64,000 nucleotides of DNA, taken from Acidimicrobiales bacterium (GTDB lineage: Bacteria > Actinomycetota > Acidimicrobiia > Acidimicrobiales > SZUA-35). Positions 25,425-36,595 of this stretch are shown here, one piece after another. Location of the stretch: positions 22,100-86,099 of the forward strand of contig JAHDCV010000007.1 of NCBI GenBank assembly GCA_020629695.1. Reading direction: 5' to 3'. How positions within the stretch are numbered: position 1 is the stretch's first letter; the number at the start of each line of letters is the position of its first letter. A program made the position numbers and the translations under genes. The notes under the pieces were generated by a model. It worked only from the letters and a program-made list of their open reading frames with translations, made no database searches and was not told the origin of the DNA.

Positions 25425-27101
25425 GTGCGCAGCTCGAACGACGTCGATCCGACCACCGGCCCCGACCGGATCCTGCTCGGCGGCCCGATCACGACCATGG
25501 CGCCGTCGCATCCCACCCTCGCCGCGATGTTCGCCGCCGGTGACGGTGCCATGGCCGTCCGAGACGGGCGCATCATCGGCCTCGGTCGCCGCGACGAGAT
25601 CGTGGCGACCCGCACCCGTTCCACCGAGGTCGTCGATCTGGTCGGCCGGGCGGCGATCGCCGGTCTGGTCGAACCTCACACCCATCCGGATCTCGCCGCC
25701 CAGATGGGCCGGTGGGTGGACGTGTCCGGCTTCACCCACCCCTCCGTGACCGGTGTCGAAACGGCGCTGCGAGCGGCCATCGAGACCACCCCGGCAGGGG
25801 AGTGGATCCACGCGTTCGGACTCGACTTCATGCTGACCGAGGGGCTCGGTGTGTGGCATCGTGATCGACTCGATGCGCTCGCCCCGCATCACCCGCTCGT
25901 GGTGATGATCCAGTCCATGCACACCGTGTTCGTCAACTCGCTCGCACTCGAGCGTGTCGGAATCGACGAGTCGACCCCGCAACCGGGCCACGGCGGGCAC
26001 CGGGTGATCGGTCCCGACGGTCGCCTCACCGGCCAGATGGAGGAGGCGGCGGCCACCGGGCCGTTCATCGAGGTCGCCGGCGTGCCTCCCGAGCAGCTCG
26101 ACGTCGCCCTCCGGGAGCAGTACCGGCGATACGCCGACGTCGGCATCACGACGGTCGGCATGGCGGGATCGTTCACGGCGGGCCGGGACTTCGGCGTCTT
26201 CGAGCGACTCGGCGCCCGGGACGACACCGAGGTCGGTGTCGTGGCCTATCTCCGTCACGGCCCGGCCCTGTCGGGTCGGACTCGCCCCGGCCGGGTCAAC
26301 GACGGTTTCACCATCGCCGGGGTGAAGCTCTGGTACGACGGCTCCCCCTACACCGGCTCGATGTTGCTCGACGAGGCCTATCTCGAGTCCGACCTGTGCT
26401 GCTGCACGCTCGGGATCGCTCCCGACACCGTCGGACGGGCGAACTTCGAACCGGACGAACTGATCGACATCCTGACTCGTCTCCGTGACGCGCGTTGGCA
26501 GGTCATGACCCACGCCCAGGGAGACCGGGCGTGCCGGGAGATGATGGAGCTCTACGCACGGGTCCTGGGTCCGACGCCGCCGCCGGACCACCGTTGGCGC
26601 CTCGAGCACTGTGCCCTCATCACGGCCGACACACTCGCCGACGCCGCGAGTCTGGGGGTGAGCCCCTCGTTCCATGTCGACCACATCCGGTGGTACGGCC
26701 CCGAGCTGGCCGACCACATCATCGGCCCGGAACGGGCGGCCCGTCTCATGCCGGTGCAGACATCCCTCGCGTGCGGCCACCGACCGAGCCTCCATGCGGA
26801 CACACCGATGTACCCGCCCGGACCGCTCCGCCTCGCCGGCACGGCGGCCACCCGACGGACCCGGCTGGGCACCACGCTCGGGCCGGCCGAACGGGTGTCG
26901 GTCATCGAGGCCCTCCGCGCCGTCACGATCGATGCCGCCTGGCAGCTCGGGGTCGAGGAATCGGTCGGCTCGCTCGAGGTCGGCAAGGTCGCCGACCTGA
27001 CGATCTGCGACCGCGATCCGGCAGCGGCCGGGGCCGAGGATCTCGAACACATCGACGTGGTGGAGACCTGGCGTCGGGGGCGGACGGTGTCGTCGGGCTG
27101 A
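25425..27101 (+). CDS. Amidohydrolase family protein (YtcJ-like)
   Basis: IAGLVEPHTHPDLAAQMG; HAQGDRACREMMELYARVL; RWRLEHCALI; VEESVGSLEVGKVADLTICDRDP. Confidence 0.9.
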   Translation: MRSSNDVDPTTGPDRILLGGPITTMAPSHPTLAAMFAAGDGAMAVRDGRIIGLGRRDEIVATRTRSTEVVDLVGRAAIAGLVEPHTHPDLAAQMGRWVDVSGFTHPSVTGVETALRAAIETTPAGEWIHAFGLDFMLTEGLGVWHRDRLDALAPHHPLVVMIQSMHTVFVNSLALERVGIDESTPQPGHGGHRVIGPDGRLTGQMEEAAATGPFIEVAGVPPEQLDVALREQYRRYADVGITTVGMAGSFTAGRDFGVFERLGARDDTEVGVVAYLRHGPALSGRTRPGRVNDGFTIAGVKLWYDGSPYTGSMLLDEAYLESDLCCCTLGIAPDTVGRANFEPDELIDILTRLRDARWQVMTHAQGDRACREMMELYARVLGPTPPPDHRWRLEHCALITADTLADAASLGVSPSFHVDHIRWYGPELADHIIGPERAARLMPVQTSLACGHRPSLHADTPMYPPGPLRLAGTAATRRTRLGTTLGPAERVSVIEALRAVTIDAAWQLGVEESVGSLEVGKVADLTICDRDPAAAGAEDLEHIDVVETWRRGRTVSSG

Positions 27102-27180
27102 CCCGGCCGTCAGCTCCGAATCACCTCCGCGCCAGTTCCACGACAGCTTCGGTAGGAACCCCGACAGCCGACACTCATCG

Positions 27181-27591
27181 ATGCGTCACATCGGCGAAAC
27201 GGCGGCAGAACACACCGCCGACGACGACCAGAAGCTGGGACTGATGGCGGGATGTGCGGCCTACGTCCTGCCGTCGAAGCCGCGCACCGAGTTCGTGGAG
27301 ACCTTCGGCATCTCCCTCGTCGAGGCCATGCTGAGCGGTGCTCCGACCGTGATCACGACACCGACCGGGGGTATTCCCGAAGCCGTCGGCCGGGCCGCGG
27401 TGAGCGTCCGACCCGGTGATGTCGACGGACTGGCCGTGGCCCTCGACGATGCGGTGCGTGCCCTCGCCGACGGCACGTGCGACGAACGCATCGAGCTGGC
27501 CCGCCGGCAGGGCCGACGTTTCGATCGACGCGAGGTCCTGCGCGGGCTCCTGGATCGCGCCGAACGCCGTCCTCAGGTGTTCGCGGCCTGA
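27181..27591 (+). pseudogene. GT4-type glycosyltransferase C-terminal half only (fragment)
   Basis: DDDQKLGLMAGCAAYVLPSKPRTEFVETFGISLVEAMLSGAPTVITTPTGGIPEAVG is the GT-B C-terminal domain; no N-terminal domain fits in the 80 nt after the previous gene. Confidence 0.65.
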
Positions 27592-28394
27592 GCGTCCAGG
27601 GCGGCACCCAGGAGCGCGAGGCCGGGCCGGTCGACTCGTTCGATCTCGACGCCGAGCTCGGAGGTCCACACGTCGCGCACCAGATCGACCACGGGTGAGG
27701 CGCCACCGGCGACGAGCACCTGCTCAGCCCGCACGTCGTGCACACACCGGGCCAACTCCCGGCCGGCGAGGCGAGCCCAGGCGTCGATCGTCGCATCGTC
27801 CCCGCGGCTCCGACCGACCCGAGCCGCCAGTTCGTCGGGCGGCACGCCGAGGGCGGCAGCGAGCCCGGTCGCCGAGATGATCCGATCGAGGGCACGGCCG
27901 TCGTCGGCGACGCGCTCCCAGAGCCGTCCCACGACGACGTCGTCGACGGCCCGCACCGGTCGTCCGTCGACGACGAGCGCCGAGCCGAACCCCGTCCCGA
28001 GTGCGATCACCAGGACCCGTCGACGGGCCGGGCGGGCGTGATGAACCGCACCCAGCGCCATCGCCTCGGCATCGTCGACGAAGTGGATGCGACCGATCGC
28101 ACCAGCTCGGGCGAACCAGGGACGGAGCTCCACGCCGGAGATGGCGGCGAACTTGTGGGACATTCGGGACATCCCGGCGGTGTGGTCGAACGGGCCCGGC
28201 ACCGACACGGCCAGATCCGGAACCCCGGACCGGTCGACGGCCGAACGCACGGCATCGGCGAGGGCGCCGAGCACCGTCGTCCGGTCGCCGTCGGCCAACG
28301 CGGGAAACGTCGGCCCGGGGGCCACGTCGAGGCCATGCACCGTGCCGGTCTTGATCGAGGTACCGCCGACGTCGACGGCCGCCCACACCGTCAC
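27573..28394 (-). CDS. ROK-family sugar kinase-like protein
   Basis: WAAVDVGGTSIKTGTVHG; VIALGTGFGSALVVDGRPV; EQVLVAGGASPVVDLVRDVW. Confidence 0.85.
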   Translation of the reverse strand: MTVWAAVDVGGTSIKTGTVHGLDVAPGPTFPALADGDRTTVLGALADAVRSAVDRSGVPDLAVSVPGPFDHTAGMSRMSHKFAAISGVELRPWFARAGAIGRIHFVDDAEAMALGAVHHARPARRRVLVIALGTGFGSALVVDGRPVRAVDDVVVGRLWERVADDGRALDRIISATGLAAALGVPPDELAARVGRSRGDDATIDAWARLAGRELARCVHDVRAEQVLVAGGASPVVDLVRDVWTSELGVEIERVDRPGLALLGAALDAQAANT

Positions 28395-28408
28395 CGTCGA
28401 CGCTCGCC

Positions 28409-30622
<2,214 letters not shown>

Positions 30623-30689
30623 CGGGGACCTCGCGAGTGCGTCGGTGGGCCCGGTCAGGGTACCGAGGCGGCCACCGCTCCCGGGGGAC

Positions 30690-32114
30690 TCAGTCGCCGA
30701 GACCGACCGCCATCTCGAGTCGGGCGAGCTCGGTCTCGAACCGGGCGGCCACCGCCCGGAGATCGGGGACGAGCTGCCGGTCGGCGACGAGACTCAGGCA
30801 CAGACGGTCACCGAGCGACATGGCGCCGATGTGCAGGCCCATCCCGTCGATGACCCCGAAGATCGGGTAGCTGCCGACCACACGGGCCCCGAGGGCATAG
30901 AGCTGTTCGGTCGGCCCCGGCACGGAGGTGATGGCCGTGTTGAACGGGGGCAGCAACCGGTCGGCCAGCGGGGTGCTGTCCAAGAGCCGGGACGCGAGCA
31001 TGCCGACCAGAGGTGTGCCGCCCGACAGCATCGAGATCTCCGCCGCCGATCGGGCGCCGCGCTCGACGACGGCGAGGCCGATCTGGCGATGGATCTCGTC
31101 CAGGCGGACCTCCGGTCGGTGTTTCTCGGTCTGGAGGTCGATCAGTGCTCCGGCGATGCCATCGACGGCGTCCGGATCCGTGACCGACAACGGCACGAGC
31201 GCCTTCAGCGTCTCGCGCGGCAGCTCATCGTGTTCGAGCAGCCACCACCGGAGCACCCCGCCGGCGACCGTCGCGAGCACGTCGATGTTCGACACCCCGC
31301 GATGGCGGCGGATGGCGGCGATCCGATCCATGTCGAGCTCGATCCGGGCCCATCGCCGATGCGGCCCGACCCGGCCGTTGAACGACGTCCTCGGCGTGAT
31401 CGTGTCGGAGGCCGTTGCGATGTAGGGCTCGGCGTTGCGCTGATTCAACAGTGCCAGTGCCGGATTCAGGAAGGGTCGGAGCCCGGGGAGCGAGGCGAGC
31501 TGCCGGGGGATCGACCCGAGACTGCGGGCGGGCTCGAACACGGCGTTCAGTCCCGCTCGGGTGCAGAGATCGACCATGGACGGCTGCGGCTTCGGGCGCC
31601 ATCGCGTCGGCTCGGCACCGCCGAGCAGCTCGGGTTCCGGGCCGATGAGGCCGATGTCGAGGATCGAACTCGACGACTCGTCGATCAGCGCCATGTGCAC
31701 CTTGGACAGCAGCGCGACCCGGCCGTCCTCCAGACCGGTGATCAGATACAGCTCCCACAGGGGGCGGTTCCGATCGAGCGGGCGAGAGTGGATGCGGGCG
31801 ATGAGGTCCTCGAGCGCCGCCGGATCGTCGTCGTTCGGGACGGCGATGTAGCGCAGGTGATACCGGAGATCGAAATGGGCGTCGTCGGCCCACCACGGGC
31901 GATCCAGGCCGAGGGGCACCTCGACCAGCACCTTGCGCAGCATCGGGAGCGCCGCGAGCCGTGCGGTCACCTCGGCCCGGAGCGTCCGATTGTCGAGCTT
32001 CGGACCGCCGTCGACGGGCTCGAGCACGGTCACGTTCGTCGTGTGACCGAACGCCGTCGCCGACTCGACGGAGAGCAGGCGCGACGTCGCCGGCTGGAGC
32101 TGTGTGCCGGGCAT
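30690..32114 (-). CDS. WS/DGAT-type acyltransferase-like protein with degenerate HHxxxDG motif
   Basis: [97 protein letters not shown]. Confidence 0.85.
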   Translation of the reverse strand: MPGTQLQPATSRLLSVESATAFGHTTNVTVLEPVDGGPKLDNRTLRAEVTARLAALPMLRKVLVEVPLGLDRPWWADDAHFDLRYHLRYIAVPNDDDPAALEDLIARIHSRPLDRNRPLWELYLITGLEDGRVALLSKVHMALIDESSSSILDIGLIGPEPELLGGAEPTRWRPKPQPSMVDLCTRAGLNAVFEPARSLGSIPRQLASLPGLRPFLNPALALLNQRNAEPYIATASDTITPRTSFNGRVGPHRRWARIELDMDRIAAIRRHRGVSNIDVLATVAGGVLRWWLLEHDELPRETLKALVPLSVTDPDAVDGIAGALIDLQTEKHRPEVRLDEIHRQIGLAVVERGARSAAEISMLSGGTPLVGMLASRLLDSTPLADRLLPPFNTAITSVPGPTEQLYALGARVVGSYPIFGVIDGMGLHIGAMSLGDRLCLSLVADRQLVPDLRAVAARFETELARLEMAVGLGD

Positions 32115-32119
32115 CGTGG

Positions 32120-32887
32120 TCAACCGGCGGCCGAACGCACGATGCGCAGGGTCGGCGGAGCGGCCACGCTCGGTTCGGGGAACAGCGCGGCGAGGCGGTC
32201 GGGCACGACGAAGGGCTCCCAGACCCCGTCGGGCTGGGCCAGCCGATCGGCCACCGTCCACACCGCGGCCAGGTTGTGCCCGAGGCCCGTGTGGGCACCG
32301 TAGACCTCGATGTTCTCCGACTGCGGGCCCGGTGTCTGGAGGCAGGCCGCCGGTGCGACCACGCCGTCGTGGCGGGAGTAGATCGAGGTCGACGGCACCG
32401 GGATCCGACGGATGTCGTGCCGACGGCGCTGCGCTTCCAGGCCCACGAGCTTCCCGATGATCCGGATCGGGTTCGACACCTCGTCGTGGGGATCGGAGAT
32501 CCGAAGCGGGGAGCCCATGGAGATCACCTGGCGCACGTCTTCGGGGCGGTGCTGGGCGATGAGTCGACCGAAGATCCCGCCGAGCGACCAACCGACGATG
32601 TCGATCGGCCCACCCTGGAGATCGACCAGGCGGTCGACCTTGCGCAGCAACGCCGCGAGGGTGATGTCGTCGGGCCCGATGTTGGTGCCGAGACCCCAAC
32701 CGTGCGGTCGATGCCCGAGCAGCTGCAGGGTGCGTCGCAACGGGATCGTGGCGACGTCGCCACTGACGAAGCCGGGCAACACGAGCACGTGGCTGCCGTG
32801 CCCACGAGGCGCTGCCGCGAGCAGCCCGGGCACGAAGGTCAGGTAGGCGCCGAACTCGCCGAAGGCGGTGATCTCACGAGCGAACAT
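32120..32887 (-). CDS. Alpha/beta hydrolase (lipase-like)
   Basis: HVLVLPGFVSGDVATIPLRRTLQLLGHRPHGWGLGTNIGP; IDIVGWSLGGIFGRLIAQHRPEDV. Confidence 0.82.
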   Translation of the reverse strand: MFAREITAFGEFGAYLTFVPGLLAAAPRGHGSHVLVLPGFVSGDVATIPLRRTLQLLGHRPHGWGLGTNIGPDDITLAALLRKVDRLVDLQGGPIDIVGWSLGGIFGRLIAQHRPEDVRQVISMGSPLRISDPHDEVSNPIRIIGKLVGLEAQRRRHDIRRIPVPSTSIYSRHDGVVAPAACLQTPGPQSENIEVYGAHTGLGHNLAAVWTVADRLAQPDGVWEPFVVPDRLAALFPEPSVAAPPTLRIVRSAAG

Positions 32888-33005
32888 TCGGGGACGTCGC
32901 ACGACGGGTCCTCGTGGGTCGGGGTCGGAATTCGGGCGAAGGCGAGACCGTACTGGCCGGTCACCTGCGGTGTCACGGTGCGTGATACCCATCGGCACCA
33001 AACCG

Positions 33006-33377
33006 TCATCTGCGAGCCGCGACCAGGGCGAGCAGGGGCACGGCGGTCAGCGTGGCGAACAACGCGAGGCGCCCGAACAACGCGCTGCCGGTCACGGTCC
33101 ACACGACCAGGGCGACGATGAAGGCCGCCGGGACGGACCAGATGATCGCCGACACGAGGCGTCGCCGGCCCACGGACGGGTCGGCCGCCAGTGTGCGGTC
33201 ATAGACCGCTCGACGCTGGGGATCGCCGAGCACGAACTCCGCCTCGTCGAGTTCCGTCATCAGGAACCGGTCGGTGTCATGGTCGAGGACGACGGCGGCG
33301 CGCAGCGACGCGACGGCCGCCACGATCTCGTCCGGGCTGGCCGTTCGGGACAAGCCCAACGTGTCGTAGTGGCTCAC
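33006..33377 (-). CDS. J-domain-like membrane protein lacking HPD
   Basis: VSHYDTLGLSRTASPDEIVAAVASLRAAVVLDHDTDRFLMTELDEAEFVLGDPQRRAVYDRTL then two TM. Confidence 0.7.
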   Translation of the reverse strand: MSHYDTLGLSRTASPDEIVAAVASLRAAVVLDHDTDRFLMTELDEAEFVLGDPQRRAVYDRTLAADPSVGRRRLVSAIIWSVPAAFIVALVVWTVTGSALFGRLALFATLTAVPLLALVAARR

Positions 33378-33811
33378 GCCTCCATGCTGCCCGACGGGAC
33401 CGACGAACCCGGCCGGATGGCGACGACGATCGCCACCGCAACGGGCACCGCGAGGAGCGGGACGAGCCCCACGAGCCACCGCGTGATGGCGTCGGGCGCA
33501 CCAACCGCGCCGGCGGCGGCACCCACGACGAGCGCAGCCATGAGGAACAAACCGAAACAGGCCCCCATCACACCGAGCAACCGGGGCAGACCGCCGGGAC
33601 CGACGAGGCGCGCCGGACCCCGCGACGGCTCGAGGCGGCCGAGGCCGGCTCGCTCGACCTCGTCGATGGCATCGAAGAGGAAGCGGTCCGCCTGCTGGCG
33701 GGCGGCCGAACGTCGGAGCTGGTCGGCCCTGGCTCGCACATCGGCCTCGGTGGCGCGTTCGGTCAACCCGAGCCGGATGAACGCGAGATCGATGTCGACC
33801 GACTGCCGCAT
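33374..33811 (-). CDS. Small membrane protein with degenerate J-like N-terminus
   Basis: MRQSVDIDLAFIRLGLTERATEADVRARADQLRRSAARQQADRFLFDAIDEVERAGLG then two TM; 4-nt overlap with the next gene. Confidence 0.6.
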   Translation of the reverse strand: MRQSVDIDLAFIRLGLTERATEADVRARADQLRRSAARQQADRFLFDAIDEVERAGLGRLEPSRGPARLVGPGGLPRLLGVMGACFGLFLMAALVVGAAAGAVGAPDAITRWLVGLVPLLAVPVAVAIVVAIRPGSSVPSGSMEA

Positions 33812-33887
33812 GACCGAAGCGACCGTAGTCCTCGTGGCGTCGACATCCCGGGATGTGAGACCCTGGGCCGTGGATGGCCATCCGTCG

Positions 33888-35672
33888 ATGGCCGACGACG
33901 AAAGGCCCACGATGGCGCTCCCGAGCCGACTCACCACACGATCCGGACCGGAGGTCGACACGATGGCCGGCCGGGTGCGGGGCCGCCGATCCGACAAGGG
34001 CCGGATGCACGTCTTCAAGGGCATCCCCTACGGCGCCGCGCCGGTGGGCGAACGCCGATGGGCCCCTCCTGCGCCGGTCGAACCCTGGGAGGACGTGCGG
34101 AGCTGCACCAAGGCACCACCGACCGCCTGGCAGCTCGGCACGGGCATGCAGGAATTCGTCGGGCGTCTCGCCCAGGGCCTCGGTATGTCGGCGATCAAGT
34201 CGGCCGCCATGGCCAAGGCCATCACGATGTTGCCCTCCAACGAGGACGAGGACTGCCTGTACCTCAATGTCCGGGCGCCTGCGGCGGCCGCCGATCTGCC
34301 CGTCATGGTCTGGATCCACGGCGGCGATCACACCGACGGCTCGGCGAACGAACCCATGTATCAGTCGAACGCACTGCCAGAACGAGGCTGTGTGCTCGTC
34401 ACCATCAACTACCGACTCGGCATGTTCGGATTCCTCAGCCATCCCGAGCTGTCCGCCGCCTCACCGGACGGCATCTCGGGCAACTACGGGCTCCTCGATC
34501 AGATCGCCGCCCTGGAATGGGTGCGTGACAACATCGCCGGCTTCGGAGGCGACCCGGACAACGTCACCGTCTTCGGCGAATCCGCCGGTGGCATGGCGGT
34601 GCTCAACCTCATGACCTCGCCGACCGCGCGGGGGCTGTTCCACAAAGCGATCGCCCAGAGCCCGGCCGACACCGGACGGTGGCTCCACCTGAACCGCCCG
34701 GTGATGGAGCTCCCGGCATCGGCCGATGCCGGCGTGGCGTTCGCGACCTCACTCGTGGGGCCGGAGGCCGGCCAGATCGAGCGGCTCCGTGCCATGACCG
34801 CCGAGGAACTCTCGGCGGCCTATCGCGCCGACGCCCACGCCGCCCGCTTCTTCTACCCGGTCGTCGATGGTCACCACCTGCCCATGGAGCCGATGTCGGC
34901 GTTCAGCACCGGCTCGCAGGCCCCGGTACCGCTGCTGATCGGGTACAACGCCGACGAGGCATCACTGTTCACCGGCTACCTGCACCCGGCGGGTCCGGAG
35001 TTCGGGCCCGCACCGGAGCTCGTGGGAGCGCCGCCACTCGACGGCGACGCGGTCCGACGGGCGCTCGTCGTGTCGCACGGCTCCGAGGACGCAGTGGCGG
35101 CGCTCACCGCGGCGTATCCGGGGCTGGAGCGTGGTGAGGCTTCGGCGGTCGAGAACCACGCAGCGGACCACCTGTTCGGCGTGCACGTGGACCACGCGAG
35201 CCGCACGCATCATCGGGTCGGGGCACCGTGCTACCGCTACCACTTCCGCTCGACCTCCCCGCTTCCCGGCCAGACCGCCGGCGCCTACCACGCGGCCGAG
35301 ATCGTGCACGTCTTCGGCTCGACCGTGCCGCTCATGCCAGTGGCCGACGACGGTCACCTGCTCACCCGGGCGATGGGGGATCACTGGTTCGCCTTCGCCG
35401 CCACGGGCACACCCGACCATCCCGGTCGACCGGCATGGCCGGCCTTCGACGAATCGGACCCCGTGCACATGGTGTTCGATCGCCCGCGATCAGGCCCGGA
35501 GCCGTGCCCGACTCAGCCCGGCCTCGACGTGTTGCGGGCCCGGATCGAACACCTCACCGCTCAGCTCGTGACGCCATCACTCGATCTCCGAACCGGGACG
35601 GTGACCGTCGCCGACCCGCCGGCCGACACCCCGAAGCGCGGTTGGCGCCGTCGGAAGGCGGCCGCCGGCTGA
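33888..35672 (+). CDS. Type-B carboxylesterase
   Basis: MHVFKGIPYGAAPVGERRWAPPAPVEPWEDV; EDCLYLNVRAP; VFGESAGGMAVLNLM. Confidence 0.93.
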   Translation: MADDERPTMALPSRLTTRSGPEVDTMAGRVRGRRSDKGRMHVFKGIPYGAAPVGERRWAPPAPVEPWEDVRSCTKAPPTAWQLGTGMQEFVGRLAQGLGMSAIKSAAMAKAITMLPSNEDEDCLYLNVRAPAAAADLPVMVWIHGGDHTDGSANEPMYQSNALPERGCVLVTINYRLGMFGFLSHPELSAASPDGISGNYGLLDQIAALEWVRDNIAGFGGDPDNVTVFGESAGGMAVLNLMTSPTARGLFHKAIAQSPADTGRWLHLNRPVMELPASADAGVAFATSLVGPEAGQIERLRAMTAEELSAAYRADAHAARFFYPVVDGHHLPMEPMSAFSTGSQAPVPLLIGYNADEASLFTGYLHPAGPEFGPAPELVGAPPLDGDAVRRALVVSHGSEDAVAALTAAYPGLERGEASAVENHAADHLFGVHVDHASRTHHRVGAPCYRYHFRSTSPLPGQTAGAYHAAEIVHVFGSTVPLMPVADDGHLLTRAMGDHWFAFAATGTPDHPGRPAWPAFDESDPVHMVFDRPRSGPEPCPTQPGLDVLRARIEHLTAQLVTPSLDLRTGTVTVADPPADTPKRGWRRRKAAAG

Positions 35673-35693
35673 GTCCGACGGAGGTGGCCGGGG

Positions 35694-36056
35694 TCAGCAG
35701 CAGCCCGTCTGGGCGGCGATCGTCGGCCGGAGCGCGTCCGCGAGTTCCGAGATCCGGCCGTCGGCGAGCCGGAACCACGCCCATTTGCCCCGTTGCTCCC
35801 GCTCGAGCAACCCGACCTGCACCAGTTTGGTCAGGTGATGGCTGATGGTGGGCTGCGCGCGTCCGAGCACTTCCGGCAGATCGCAGGCGCAGATCTCACC
35901 GCTGGGCTGGCACGCGACGATCGAGACGATCTGCAGCCGAACCGGATCGGCGAGCGCCTTGAGAATCGCCGCCATCTCCTCGGCCTGTCCGATCTCGAGA
36001 GGTCCGCCCGAGAGCGGGGTACAGCACGGCACGGAGGCGGGGGTCGTCGATGTCAC
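35694..36056 (-). CDS. arsR: ArsR-family transcriptional regulator (arsenic type)
   Basis: EEMAAILKALADPVRLQIVSIVACQPSGEICACDLPEVLGRAQPTISHHLTKLVQVGLLEREQRGKWAWFRL; Cys pairs at both termini; divergent from an ArsI/CadI gene. Confidence 0.88.
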   Translation of the reverse strand: MTSTTPASVPCCTPLSGGPLEIGQAEEMAAILKALADPVRLQIVSIVACQPSGEICACDLPEVLGRAQPTISHHLTKLVQVGLLEREQRGKWAWFRLADGRISELADALRPTIAAQTGCC

Positions 36057-36068
36057 GTGGAAGATTGT

Positions 36069-36121
36069 ATTGACGAACGTCGATGTGACGCAATAGGGTC
36101 TCCACATCGACGTTCGTCGAT
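36069..36121. promoter_or_regulatory. Paired ArsR operator candidate (two ATYGAC-N4-GTCGAT sites)
   Basis: ATTGACGAACGTCGAT (36069-36084) and ATCGACGTTCGTCGAT (36106-36121); the wider GACGAACGTCGATGTG/CACATCGACGTTCGTC is a perfect 16-bp inverted repeat. Confidence 0.7.
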
Positions 36122-36159
36122 ATGTTGTTCCCCACGACACGGACCCGGAGGTCCCCGCC

Positions 36160-36585
36160 ATGCGTCTCCAACTCGCCCTCAACGTCGACGACCTCGACAC
36201 CGCCATCGACTTCTACTCGAAGATGTTCGACACCGCCCCGGCCAAGATCAAGCCGGGGTACGCCAACTTCGAGGTCGACCAGCCGCCCCTCAAGCTCGTC
36301 CTCATGGAAGACGGCACCGGCAACACCCTCAATCACCTCGGCGTCGAGGTGGAGCAGGCACCGCAGGTGACCGCCGCCGAGTCCCGGATGACGGCCTCCG
36401 GTCTCGAGACCACGGGGGTCGAGGACACCATGTGCTGCTTCGCCGACAAGACCGAGACGTGGATCACCGCTCCGGACGGCCAGCGCTGGGAGTGGTACGT
36501 CAAGACCGGCGACAACGAGCAGTTCGACAACGTCGTCATGGCCAGCCACGACGGCGGAAGCGCCGGGAGCTGCTGCCCGTCGTGA
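36160..36585 (+). CDS. ArsI/CadI-family metalloenzyme (VOC fold)
   Basis: MRLQLALNVDDLDTAIDFYSKMFDTAPAKIKPGYANFEVDQPPLKLVLME; GVEDTMCCFADKTETWITAPDGQRWEWYVKTGD; C-terminal GSCCPS. Confidence 0.88.
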   Translation: MRLQLALNVDDLDTAIDFYSKMFDTAPAKIKPGYANFEVDQPPLKLVLMEDGTGNTLNHLGVEVEQAPQVTAAESRMTASGLETTGVEDTMCCFADKTETWITAPDGQRWEWYVKTGDNEQFDNVVMASHDGGSAGSCCPS

Positions 36586-36595
36586 CCCGACGGGA

